This document shows positions 15,945 to 22,951 of a stretch of DNA of 27,997 bases, piece by piece (position 1 is the stretch's first letter; the number at the start of each line of letters is the position of its first letter). Location: assembly GCA_003585845.1 (NCBI GenBank), contig NQOP01000002.1, positions 490,162-518,158 on the forward strand, in the 5' to 3' direction. Below the pieces are notes generated by a model. It had not been told where the DNA came from. It did no database searches and worked only from the letters and a program-made list of their open reading frames with translations. The stretch comes from Bifidobacteriaceae bacterium NR021. Lineage in GTDB: Bacteria > Actinomycetota > Actinomycetes > Actinomycetales > Bifidobacteriaceae. Both the position numbers and the translations under genes were made by a program.

Positions 15945-15992
15945 CAAGAGCCAGATTCAGTAACATGTTTCTGGCTCTTGTTGTATTTATTG
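15945..15992 (+). terminator. Rho-independent terminator after ppk
   Basis: An 11-bp perfect stem CAAGAGCCAGA / TCTGGCTCTTG (15945-15955 with 15970-15980), 14-nt loop, then TTGTATTTATT. It lies 27 bp past the ppk stop codon. Confidence 0.88.
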
Positions 15993-16053
15993 ACCCTTAT
16001 AATCTGGCTAAATTTTAAGCGTTCCAGCAATAGCCAAAATCTTCTACAGCACC

Positions 16054-16108
16054 ATTTGCCAGTTTTAGGAGGTTTTTTACGCTGCGATTTGCCAGTTTTG
16101 GGATGTTT
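16054..16108 (+). repeat. Pair of 22-bp direct repeats upstream of mutT1-like gene
   Basis: ATTTGCCAGTTTTRGGA plus five more bases occurs at 16054-16075 and 16087-16108, a 33-bp period with 20 of 22 positions identical. The period is about three helical turns. It sits 110-165 bp upstream of the gene start and could be a regulator binding pair; AGGAGG occurs inside the first copy but no ORF follows it. Confidence 0.75.
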
Positions 16109-16204
16109 AAGGATTATAAAACAATAACAGCGCTTTTGCTACTGCTACGACTGTGACAAAAGTAAAAGATTACGGCACAACTAAAATTCGCGAAAGAAAA
16201 CCGC

Positions 16205-16210
16205 TAAAAT
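16205..16210 (+). promoter_or_regulatory. -10 element of mutT1-like gene (leaderless)
   Basis: TAAAAT lies exactly 7 nt before the ATG at 16218, and no Shine-Dalgarno sequence is present. No convincing -35 is visible. The same arrangement occurs before several other genes in this window. Confidence 0.5.
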
Positions 16211-16217
16211 AGTGAAT

Positions 16218-17396
16218 ATGAGTGCAGTAACGACGCAATACGTTGAAGCAGCTGGCGGAATTATTTATCGCAAGCGCAATACTACAAACAGCTCAAACGC
16301 AGGTGAAGATACAAAAACAGGCAGCAACGCAATAAATCCAAACCATGCAAATAAGCCAATAAGCGCAATAAAGCCTAGCGACGACGACTTCGAGCTTTGC
16401 CTAGTCTACCGTCCTAAATATGACGATTGGAGCTGGCCAAAAGGAAAGAATGAGCCAAAAGAATCGCATCGCCACACAGCAGTGCGCGAAGTTGGAGAAG
16501 AAACAGGATATTCAGTCACACTTGGTCCGCACATCGCCAAAATAGAGTATCCGCTTGAGCGCGAAGGCAAAAAATCTTCCAAGAGCAACACATCAAATAG
16601 CAACCAAAATCGCAATTCTCAGCCGGAAGTAATAAAGCGAATCCACTACTGGATGATGCGCTTAATCGATAAACCAACCGCAGCAAAGCGTCTTCCTGCT
16701 TTCGGACCAATTAAGCCAGCTAAGCCTACTGAAATTGGCAATGTTTTATGGCTTACTCCTTCTCAAGCGCGCAAAAAACTTACGCACGATAGCGACCGCG
16801 AAGTACTAGACGCTTTCTTAGAGAAGCTCCACGCAGGTCAAGGAGAATACAGCACGTTGCTTCTGGTGCGTCACGGAAAAGCTGAGTCTCGAAAAACTTG
16901 GCAAGGAAGTGAAGCAACTCGACCAATCACACCTCTGGGTGCTGCCGCTTCATACGCTTTAGGCCGCGAGCTTGCCTGCTACGCGCCGAATAAAATCATA
17001 TCGTCTCCTTGGAAGCGTTGCTTGGAAACGGTTGCGGCTTTTGCGCGCGACTCTTCGCTTTCTATCGAACAAGTTGCGGAACTTACAGAAGATTGTCACG
17101 AGAAAAAACCAAAATCTACATTGTCTGTGCTTATAAAAGAAATACAAAATCTTGAGCAAAATGAACAAAATGCAAGCACAGTCAACAACGCAACAGTCAT
17201 GTGCTTGCACCGCCCGGTTATTGGCACTTTCTTCGATTATTTGCGCGAAATAACAAAACCTAGAGCACACAAGCGCATACTCAGCCAAAAATCTCCATAC
17301 ATGCCTACAGGAAGCGCAATAGTTTTGCACATAATTAGTACCCCTAAAGGCGCTCGTATTATCGATATTGAAAAGGTTCTTCCAAGTGTCTACTAG
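16218..17396 (+). CDS. mutT1: Nudix hydrolase fused to histidine phosphatase (MutT1-like)
   Basis: 392 residues from ATG 16218 (an in-frame GTG at 16212 is the alternative). The Nudix box matches G-x5-E-x7-REVGEETG perfectly (about 76-97). The second half is a histidine-phosphatase domain with LLLVRHGKAES (RHG 217-219), SSPWKRCLET and the second His in VMCLHRP. This is the two-domain layout of mycobacterial MutT1, which cleans 8-oxo-dGTP/GTP and acts on diadenosine polyphosphates. In mycobacteria it also adjoins ppk1. Unusual here are two Ser/Asn-rich inserts inside the Nudix domain, about residues 20-55 and 115-138, not expected for catalysis. It overlaps the next gene by 11 bp. Confidence 0.9.
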   Translation: MSAVTTQYVEAAGGIIYRKRNTTNSSNAGEDTKTGSNAINPNHANKPISAIKPSDDDFELCLVYRPKYDDWSWPKGKNEPKESHRHTAVREVGEETGYSVTLGPHIAKIEYPLEREGKKSSKSNTSNSNQNRNSQPEVIKRIHYWMMRLIDKPTAAKRLPAFGPIKPAKPTEIGNVLWLTPSQARKKLTHDSDREVLDAFLEKLHAGQGEYSTLLLVRHGKAESRKTWQGSEATRPITPLGAAASYALGRELACYAPNKIISSPWKRCLETVAAFARDSSLSIEQVAELTEDCHEKKPKSTLSVLIKEIQNLEQNEQNASTVNNATVMCLHRPVIGTFFDYLREITKPRAHKRILSQKSPYMPTGSAIVLHIISTPKGARIIDIEKVLPSVY

Positions 17397-18096
17397 TTTA
17401 AATTCACAATCGAGTTCTATTCATTCAAGCAGATCTGCTTTTATGCCAAGCCCTACAGGAGCCGCCCGTCCTAGCAGGCCTGCACAAATGGATCCTGCGA
17501 TGCTCGCGCAGATTGAAGGCGGCACAGATCCGCAGGTTGTAAACGAAATTAGCCACACTTCAGCCGCTGTTTTACTTAACCGCGTTCATAAAACGCAGTC
17601 GCCGGAAATCGTTGAGCGCGTGCTGAATTTGGTTGAGAATGAAGGCATCGAAGTTATTGCAGATTTGTGGAGTCACGCGGAAGCTGAGTCTATTCCTGGA
17701 ATGTTGTGGCGACTATATTTATTGCGCATGTCGCTACGGAAACAGCGCGAAGCTTACGCTGAGTATTGGCGCCTTGGCGAGCCTGAAGCAACGAGCGCTT
17801 CAGCTATTACAGGAATTGACGAAGCTCCTACCGGAGAAGATATTGCGCGACTTGCAGACTCTATTCTTTCCGGTGCTTTTACAGGCGATTTTGCTGTAGC
17901 GCTTTACCGATCTTCAGCTTTTACTTCGATTATTGCACGCGGAATGCGAGTTTACGCAAAAAAGTTAGACGAGCAGGAAAATAAAATACACGCGCAGAAA
18001 ATTGCAAAAATTTTGCACGTATCCGCTAATATGCACGCGCTTTCGTTATCTTTTGCTAATGGAGCGAAATTGTGGCGCGCAGGAAAGTTGGAATAA
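17386..18096 (+). CDS. Unrecognised conserved-looking protein, downstream of mutT1
   Basis: 236 residues from GTG 17386, which has AAAAGG 9 nt before it; the longer TTG start at 17368 would overlap mutT1 by 29 bp. I do not recognise a family. The N-terminal ~30 residues are Ser/Pro-rich and probably disordered; the rest looks helical and soluble, with no signal peptide or membrane segment. Notable stretches are SPEIVERVLNLVENEGIEVIADLW (58-81), SIPGMLWRLYLLRMSLRKQREAYAEYW, and a helical C-terminus ending ANGAKLWRAGKLE. The 11-bp overlap with mutT1 indicates translational coupling and a shared role or at least shared expression. No Cys or obvious catalytic cluster is seen. Confidence 0.8.
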   Translation: MSTSLNSQSSSIHSSRSAFMPSPTGAARPSRPAQMDPAMLAQIEGGTDPQVVNEISHTSAAVLLNRVHKTQSPEIVERVLNLVENEGIEVIADLWSHAEAESIPGMLWRLYLLRMSLRKQREAYAEYWRLGEPEATSASAITGIDEAPTGEDIARLADSILSGAFTGDFAVALYRSSAFTSIIARGMRVYAKKLDEQENKIHAQKIAKILHVSANMHALSLSFANGAKLWRAGKLE

Positions 18097-18143
18097 ATTA
18101 TTTTCGATTAAAATTGTGCGGCGCGTGAAAACAGAAAACAAGG

Positions 18144-18149
18144 TATACT
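18144..18149 (+). promoter_or_regulatory. -10 element before the structured RNA candidate
   Basis: TATACT, a five-of-six match to TATAAT. Its expected start point falls at about 18156-18157, where the long closing stem of the RNA candidate begins. No clear -35 is visible in the A-rich sequence upstream. Confidence 0.5.
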
Positions 18150-18155
18150 CAAAAT

Positions 18156-18256
18156 GATGCTGGCTTGTGTTTAAGCCCCGGGCTCCATTTTTTGCCGCTG
18201 CGAGCGGCGTTTGCGCCGACAGGCGCTTTCGCAAGTCAGTATCGTTTCTGTTTTTG
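18156..18256 (+). ncRNA. Candidate structured RNA upstream of upp
   Basis: A 12-bp closing stem is formed by 18156-18167 (GATGCTGGCTTG) and 18232-18243 (CAAGTCAGTATC), with two G-U wobbles that would be A-C mismatches on the other strand. Inside are three hairpins: AGCC/GGCT (18174-18177 with 18181-18184), GCCGCT/AGCGGC (18194-18199 with 18203-18208) and GCGCC/GGCGC (18213-18217 with 18222-18226). A T-rich tract follows (GTTTCTGTTTTTG). GGCTT (18162-18166) can alternatively pair with AAGCC (18173-18177), so two folds compete. It could be a small RNA, a riboswitch or attenuator for upp, or a complex terminator of the preceding gene. It matches no family I recognise. Confidence 0.5.
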
Positions 18257-18281
18257 AATTTTAGATTTTGAATTTTAGATT
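18254..18281 (+). repeat. 14-bp AT-rich tandem repeat upstream of upp
   Basis: TTGAATTTTAGATT and its near copy are followed by further AGATTTTAATTTTG variants up to about 18298. The tract is low-complexity and could serve as a UP-like or flexible element; it may also simply be slippage. Confidence 0.6.
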
Positions 18282-18382
18282 TTAGATTTTAATTTTGTTA
18301 GATAAGTTTAAATAAAATATATATTTTTACTCAACATTTGTTTATATTTCGCGCAAAAATAACGGCACGCCGCTAGCTTAAC

Positions 18383-18397
18383 GTGCAATGCTTGCAC
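18383..18397. promoter_or_regulatory. 15-bp inverted repeat over the upp promoter
   Basis: GTGCAA-TGC-TTGCAC directly abuts the TAATCT hexamer at 18398, so it fills the promoter spacer. A protein bound here would block or remodel the promoter. No regulator family is assigned. Confidence 0.5.
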
Positions 18398-18403
18398 TAA
18401 TCT
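18398..18403 (+). promoter_or_regulatory. -10 element of upp (leaderless)
   Basis: TAATCT lies 7 nt before the upp ATG at 18411. AAGG sits only one base from the ATG, too close for a ribosome site, so the transcript probably starts at the A of ATG. Confidence 0.5.
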
Positions 18404-18410
18404 AGAAGGT

Positions 18411-19049
18411 ATGGATCTTCATGTTTTACATCATCCGCTGGTGGACCACAAGCTCACCGTTTTGCGTGATAAGAATACACCTTCTAATATTTTCCGCGAG
18501 TTGGTTTCCGAATTGGTAACCCTCGAAGCATACGAAGCAACCCGCAATTTGGAAGTTAGCGATCGCGAGATTGAAACTCCTATTTGCAAGATGACCGGCA
18601 AGCATTTGAACCGCCCACGCCCAATGGTTGTGCCGGTTTTGCGCGCTGGTCTTGGCATGCTCGATGGCATGACTCGCCTTCTTCCAACCGCTGAGGTTGG
18701 ATTCCTTGGCATGAAGCGCGACGAGCAGACGCTCGACATTATCACTTATGCCAACCGTTTGCCAGAAGATTTAACTGGTCGTCAGTGCTTCCTTCTTGAC
18801 CCAATGCTTGCCACTGGTGGCACTCTTATTGCCGCTACGCACTACTTAGCTGAGCGCGGCGCTAAGGATGTTACTGCTATTAACATTTTGGCAGCTCCAG
18901 AAGGCTTGGAACGCTTGGAGAAGGAGATTGATCCTTCTATTGACTTTAAGGTTGTTGTTTGCGCTGTTGATGAGCATTTGAACGACAAATCTTATATTGT
19001 TCCAGGTCTTGGAGACGCTGGTGATCGTTTGTATGGCTTGATTGACTAA
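18411..19049 (+). CDS. upp: Uracil phosphoribosyltransferase
   Basis: 212 residues, the normal length. It converts uracil and PRPP to UMP in pyrimidine salvage. Start MDLHVLHHPLVDHKLTVLRDK is the usual N-terminus of the family. Seen are RPMVVPVLRAGLGMLDGM (70-87), the PRPP loop LLDPMLATGGT (128-138), and the uracil-binding C-terminus IVPGLGDAGDRLYG. All key positions look intact. It has its own promoter with an overlapping inverted repeat, a candidate structured RNA upstream, and a bidirectional terminator downstream. Codon use is noticeably richer in G/C-ending codons than its neighbours, as expected for high expression. Confidence 0.97.
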   Translation: MDLHVLHHPLVDHKLTVLRDKNTPSNIFRELVSELVTLEAYEATRNLEVSDREIETPICKMTGKHLNRPRPMVVPVLRAGLGMLDGMTRLLPTAEVGFLGMKRDEQTLDIITYANRLPEDLTGRQCFLLDPMLATGGTLIAATHYLAERGAKDVTAINILAAPEGLERLEKEIDPSIDFKVVVCAVDEHLNDKSYIVPGLGDAGDRLYGLID

Positions 19050-19105
19050 TAGTTACTAACCGAATCAAGCGAAAGCTAGAATCAAAAAACTAGAATCAAA
19101 AACTA

Positions 19106-19155
19106 CAAAAAGCCTGCTGATTTGCAACACTTTGCGATTTTCAGCAGGCTTTTGT
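19106..19155. terminator. Bidirectional terminator between upp and gatD
   Basis: A 14-bp stem AAAAAGCCTGCTGA-type (19107-19120) pairs with TCAGCAGGCTTTTG-type (19141-19154), 20-nt loop. It carries a T-run on both strands. Lies 57 bp past upp and 37 bp past gatD, which converge here. Confidence 0.9.
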
Positions 19156-19191
19156 GTTTAGCGTTGACAAATTTTGCGCAGATAAATCTCT

Positions 19192-19986
19192 TTACCGCGG
19201 ACGAGTTACGGCCACTTCGCGAGCGCGCTCGGCTAATTCGTCTAATTTAGCAAGCTCCGCGCGCCGAGAATCAGTCTGCTTTGGCGAAAATTCGCCGTAA
19301 CGATTTTGTGCAGCAGTACGAATTAAAAAGTCAGCCAGACGCGGATTTTTCGGCAAAACTGAGCCGTGCATATACGTTCCAATAACATTGTATTTGCGCG
19401 CTCCTTCCGTGTGATCTTTGCCATTATTACCGCAATTTTCACTATTAACCGAGCCAAGCGGCTGCGTGCCATCTTCCAAGCTTGTGCGCCCAGAATGGTT
19501 CTCGTATCCCACAATATCGCCAAAATCGGCACTATGCTCCACAAGATTTCCAATCATGCGCACGTCTTGACCAACCGTATGCTCGCCAAGTATGCCAATT
19601 CCTTTAAGCTTTTGACCCTCAACGGTTTCAAAATAGTCTCCAAAAAGCTGGTAAAGTCCACAAATCATAAGCATTGGAACGCCATCTTTTGCAAGCCCAC
19701 GAATCGCATCCGCGCGCGCAAATAAATCTTCCGTGACTCTACTTTGACCATGATCTTGACCGCCGCCACCAAGAATCATATCCACGTGTTCTGGCCATAA
19801 ATTGCCAACATTGTATTCGTGTAGCACAGGCTCGTAGCCATACAATTCCGCTCGGCGCATAATCGTAAGCACATTCCCGTAGTCCCCGTAAATATTCATG
19901 TCTTTCGGGTACAACGACACAATATCTAGCACGCGATTTTCTTCACAAGTAGCATTTGCTTTACTAATATCACTGGAACCATTCAT
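19192..19986 (-). CDS. gatD: Lipid II isoglutaminyl synthase, glutaminase subunit GatD
   Basis: 264 residues, a CobB/CobQ-type glutamine amidotransferase. It supplies ammonia to MurT for amidating the D-Glu of the peptidoglycan stem on lipid II. The nucleophile is C109 in MLMICGLYQLFG and the catalytic His is H207 in IGTYMHGSVLPKNP. GGGGQDHGQ (73-81) and YENHSGRT are family marks. The C-terminal 35 residues are charged and variable. ATG 19986 lies 5 nt after the murT stop with GGGAAG upstream inside murT, so the two subunits are co-translated. A polar insert (180-196, SVNSENCGNNGKDHTEG) precedes the His motif. Confidence 0.92.
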   Translation of the reverse strand: MNGSSDISKANATCEENRVLDIVSLYPKDMNIYGDYGNVLTIMRRAELYGYEPVLHEYNVGNLWPEHVDMILGGGGQDHGQSRVTEDLFARADAIRGLAKDGVPMLMICGLYQLFGDYFETVEGQKLKGIGILGEHTVGQDVRMIGNLVEHSADFGDIVGYENHSGRTSLEDGTQPLGSVNSENCGNNGKDHTEGARKYNVIGTYMHGSVLPKNPRLADFLIRTAAQNRYGEFSPKQTDSRRAELAKLDELAERAREVAVTRPR

Positions 19987-19991
19987 GACAA

Positions 19992-21410
19992 TTACTTCCC
20001 AACTCCAACGTCTTTAACTTCCGCAAGTTGCGCTAAAGCCGCTCGCACGCGAAGCATAGCAGTATACGTGCAATATATGCGTTTAGCGTTTTTAGCGTTA
20101 CCACTAAAATCGCCGTTTACAAAAGCTTTAGCATCTTCTTCCAAATCCGTATTCACATTGCGAGCCGAGACTTTATCGTATTGCAGACGCAAAGCCATAT
20201 CCCATGCGCGAGTACCAGAAACGCACTCAACCCCAGTGTCTCTAAAGCTTGCAAAATCAACGTCCCACAGCCAGCTCATGTCTCTACCGTCAGCGTATTC
20301 GTCACAAATTGCAATCATGGTATCGTGATTTTGCGGATGATCCGAAGCGATTGCAAGCCTAAAACCAATAGGATTCTTCACTAAAACAAGCTCAACAGGA
20401 GCGCCATTAACTTCAATTACTTCGCCTCTACCAAAAGCAGGAGTCACGTGCGAAATCGCTTCCATAAGCGCGTCGTCGTCGAATTTTTGCAGCGCAGAAT
20501 TTTGTTTTGCAGCGTCCGCCAAGATAGCGCGAACTACTGTTGCTGCAGCAGCAGCGTTGAAAATATTGTAAGCGCCGTCGAGTTTTACAGAAGTAGTTTT
20601 ACGCTTGCCATCAAGTATAAACTCAGCCTCATGGTCTCCAACTTTTGAAAGCACAACGTCTGCTTTAGGAAGATTGTTAGCCTTGCTTTCTGCAGTATCT
20701 TCGCAATTTTCGCTTTTTTCGGAACTATTGTGCAAATCATCATCCGTCGGGAACATGCTTTTTACTGCATCATCCAAACCAAAATACCGCACACAAGTCC
20801 CGGAAGGAACAACTTTTGCGAGCGCACGAATACGTGGATCCTCACGGTTTAGCACTACTGTTCCTTCAGTTGCTTCAGCTACGTTGCTTAATAGTTTTGC
20901 AGTTGTGTCAATTTCGCCGAATCGGTCGAGCTGATCTCGCATAACGTTTAGCAATAAAGAGTAGCGTGGCTTGATTTGATTTACAAAATGCACTGCGTAC
21001 GCTTCGTCGAGCTCTAAAACTGCAATATCCGCATTTAGTTTTGTACCAAAAGCAGGCATAGTTTTAGCAAGAGCAGCAACTACTCCTCTAGTAAAGTTTG
21101 AACCGGTTGGATTAGTAAATACGTTAAGTCCTGCGTCGCGCAGCATAGAAGTTACCATACGCGTTGTGGTAGTTTTGCCATTGGTGCCAGAAATCAACAC
21201 TATTCCGTACGGCAATGCGGCAAGAGTGCGCGCTAAAAAGCCAGAATCGAGGCTCTCAATAACTTTCCCCGGCAATGCGCTTCCACCATGGTGAAGCACC
21301 CTAGAAAGAGCGCAAACAAGCTTTCCTACAGCAGGCATGGCAAAACTGTACCAATGCTTATGCAAATTTTGGCGCAACTTTTTATGCGATTCATGGTCGC
21401 GGCTTGACAT
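19992..21410 (-). CDS. murT: Lipid II isoglutaminyl synthase, Mur-ligase subunit MurT
   Basis: 472 residues. Mur-ligase centre with P-loop ISGTNGKTTTTRM (73-85), NPTGSNFTRGV, LELDEAYA and LLNVMRDQLDRFGEID, and the C-terminal domain with ICDEYADGRDMSWLWDVDF holding the conserved Asp for the transfer step. It activates the D-Glu carboxylate with ATP for amidation by GatD-derived ammonia. The zinc ribbon usually inserted in the central domain (two CxxC pairs) is missing: residues about 205-255 are instead an acidic Ser/Asn-rich linker with one Cys. It follows dnaB by 15 bp with a GGGGTG ribosome site and precedes gatD by 5 bp. Confidence 0.92.
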   Translation of the reverse strand: MSSRDHESHKKLRQNLHKHWYSFAMPAVGKLVCALSRVLHHGGSALPGKVIESLDSGFLARTLAALPYGIVLISGTNGKTTTTRMVTSMLRDAGLNVFTNPTGSNFTRGVVAALAKTMPAFGTKLNADIAVLELDEAYAVHFVNQIKPRYSLLLNVMRDQLDRFGEIDTTAKLLSNVAEATEGTVVLNREDPRIRALAKVVPSGTCVRYFGLDDAVKSMFPTDDDLHNSSEKSENCEDTAESKANNLPKADVVLSKVGDHEAEFILDGKRKTTSVKLDGAYNIFNAAAAATVVRAILADAAKQNSALQKFDDDALMEAISHVTPAFGRGEVIEVNGAPVELVLVKNPIGFRLAIASDHPQNHDTMIAICDEYADGRDMSWLWDVDFASFRDTGVECVSGTRAWDMALRLQYDKVSARNVNTDLEEDAKAFVNGDFSGNAKNAKRIYCTYTAMLRVRAALAQLAEVKDVGVGK

Positions 21411-21425
21411 ACTAAATCACACCCC

Positions 21426-22886
21426 TTATTGCTGGTAGTCTTGCGGCATATCCATGAACTTGGAAGTTGCACCCAAGAAGGCAAGATTAAACGTGTCAGT
21501 AGGGCCGTTACGATGCTTTGCCATAATAATATCTGCTTCGCCTGGGCGATCTTCCTTATTGTAAAAATCAGGGCGATGCACTAGGAACACAACGTCAGCA
21601 TCCTGCTCAATAGAACCAGATTCGCGCAAATCTGAAAGCTGTGGTTTCTTGTCGTTTCGCATTTCCGGTCCACGATTAAGCTGGCTCAAAGCCACAACTG
21701 GCACTTCAAGCTCTTTAGCAAGAAGCTTCAGCGCACGCGAGAATTCCGAAACTTCCTGCTGACGACTTTCCACGCGCTTGCCGGAACTCATAAGCTGAAG
21801 GTAATCGATAACTACTAGCTTCAGATCATTAGTTTGCTTCAAACGACGGCATTTTGCGCGAATTTCCATCAAGCTCATATTTGGACTGTCATCAATAAAA
21901 AGCGGAGCGTTTTGCATTTTTGTCCAAAAAGTATTAAGAGTATTCCAACGATCTGGAGTAATATCTTCCGCTCTTCGCATAGCAGCGAGTGGGATATTAG
22001 TTTCTGCAGCAATAATGCGCTGAGCCAATTCCACTTTGCTCATTTCTAGAGAGAACACAATAGACGTCATATTGTGGTGTAGTGCTGCTGAGCGCGCAAA
22101 GTCAATGCCAAGTGTTGACTTACCCATAGCTGGACGACCAGCAACAACAATCATTTGGCCAGGTTGCAAACCTTGAGTAACTTCGTCAATATCTCTAAAT
22201 CCAGTCGGCACACCTTGTTCAAGTTCGTGATTTTGCATTTTATCGAGCTGATCAAGTGTATTTTGCAAAACTGGGCCAATAGCAACGTAATCTTGACGCA
22301 CTTTGCCGGCACTCATCTCATACACTTCTGATTGCGCAAGATTTACAATATCTTCTGCTTGCGCTCCGGAAGCAGAATAGCCCATTTGTGCAATTTTTGT
22401 GCCAGCAGTAATAACGTTACGAAGAACAGCATTTTGGTGCACAATATCTGCGTAGTACATTGCGTTTGCGGCTGTTGGCACAGAAGCTACTAGGCTGTGC
22501 AAATAGTCAGCTCCGCCAACTTTATCGAGATTTCCATCTTTCATTAATTCGTTAGCTACAAGCACAACGTCAACAGGCTGTGAGCCAGCGAAAAGCGTAA
22601 GAATAGCATCATAAATTGTTTGGTGCTGCGGTAAATAAAAATCTGATGTTTCAAGCAATTGAGACACTTCGCCAATAGCATCTTTGCTCATAAGCATTCC
22701 GCCAAGCACAGCCATTTCTGCATCAACATCGTGAGGAGGCACACGATCAAACAACGTAGCACCCACTTCAGCACCACGATTTGCAACGCCAGAACCATAT
22801 GCAGAGGCGTCACCATTGCCACCACGATTGCTACCTGCGCGGATAACATTGCCTTTAGTAGATTGCCACATATCATTATCTGCCAT
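21426..22886 (-). CDS. dnaB: Replicative DNA helicase DnaB
   Basis: 486 residues from ATG 22886. An in-frame GTG at 22910 gives a longer frame, but TATACT lies 7 nt before the ATG and the GTG is upstream of that -10. N-terminal primase-interacting domain starts at VPPHDVDAEMAVLGGML; RecA-like motor has GRPAMGKSTLG (Walker A, about 250-260), VVIDYLQLM (Walker B), SQLNRGPE and the DLRESGSIEQDADVVFLVHR segment with the arginine finger. It unwinds DNA at the replication fork as a hexamer. No intein interrupts the P-loop. A Gly/Asn-rich N-terminal stretch (residues 10-40) is extra. It heads a likely dnaB-murT-gatD operon. Confidence 0.96.
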   Translation of the reverse strand: MADNDMWQSTKGNVIRAGSNRGGNGDASAYGSGVANRGAEVGATLFDRVPPHDVDAEMAVLGGMLMSKDAIGEVSQLLETSDFYLPQHQTIYDAILTLFAGSQPVDVVLVANELMKDGNLDKVGGADYLHSLVASVPTAANAMYYADIVHQNAVLRNVITAGTKIAQMGYSASGAQAEDIVNLAQSEVYEMSAGKVRQDYVAIGPVLQNTLDQLDKMQNHELEQGVPTGFRDIDEVTQGLQPGQMIVVAGRPAMGKSTLGIDFARSAALHHNMTSIVFSLEMSKVELAQRIIAAETNIPLAAMRRAEDITPDRWNTLNTFWTKMQNAPLFIDDSPNMSLMEIRAKCRRLKQTNDLKLVVIDYLQLMSSGKRVESRQQEVSEFSRALKLLAKELEVPVVALSQLNRGPEMRNDKKPQLSDLRESGSIEQDADVVFLVHRPDFYNKEDRPGEADIIMAKHRNGPTDTFNLAFLGATSKFMDMPQDYQQ

Positions 22887-22893
22887 AAAAACG

Positions 22894-22899
22894 AGTATA
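22894..22899 (-). promoter_or_regulatory. -10 element of dnaB (leaderless)
   Basis: TATACT on the minus strand, 7 nt before ATG 22886; TTTTCA lies 17 bp further upstream (22917-22922), a 4/6 match to -35. No Shine-Dalgarno sequence precedes the ATG. Confidence 0.6.
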
Positions 22900-22951
22900 A
22901 ACGCGCGCACGTATTATGAAAAAACGTAAATGTATTAACACAAAACTTTAT

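Noticed and set aside
18156..18243. tRNA, SRP RNA or 6S RNA identity for the structured element
   Set aside because: No 7-bp acceptor with T-arm, no GGAA-tetraloop SRP core, and too short and branched for 6S RNA.
21426..22886. Intein in DnaB
   Set aside because: DnaB is a frequent intein host, but the P-loop and length (486 residues) are uninterrupted.
22887..22910. Longer dnaB start at GTG 22910
   Set aside because: It lies upstream of a TATACT -10 that is 7 nt from ATG 22886.
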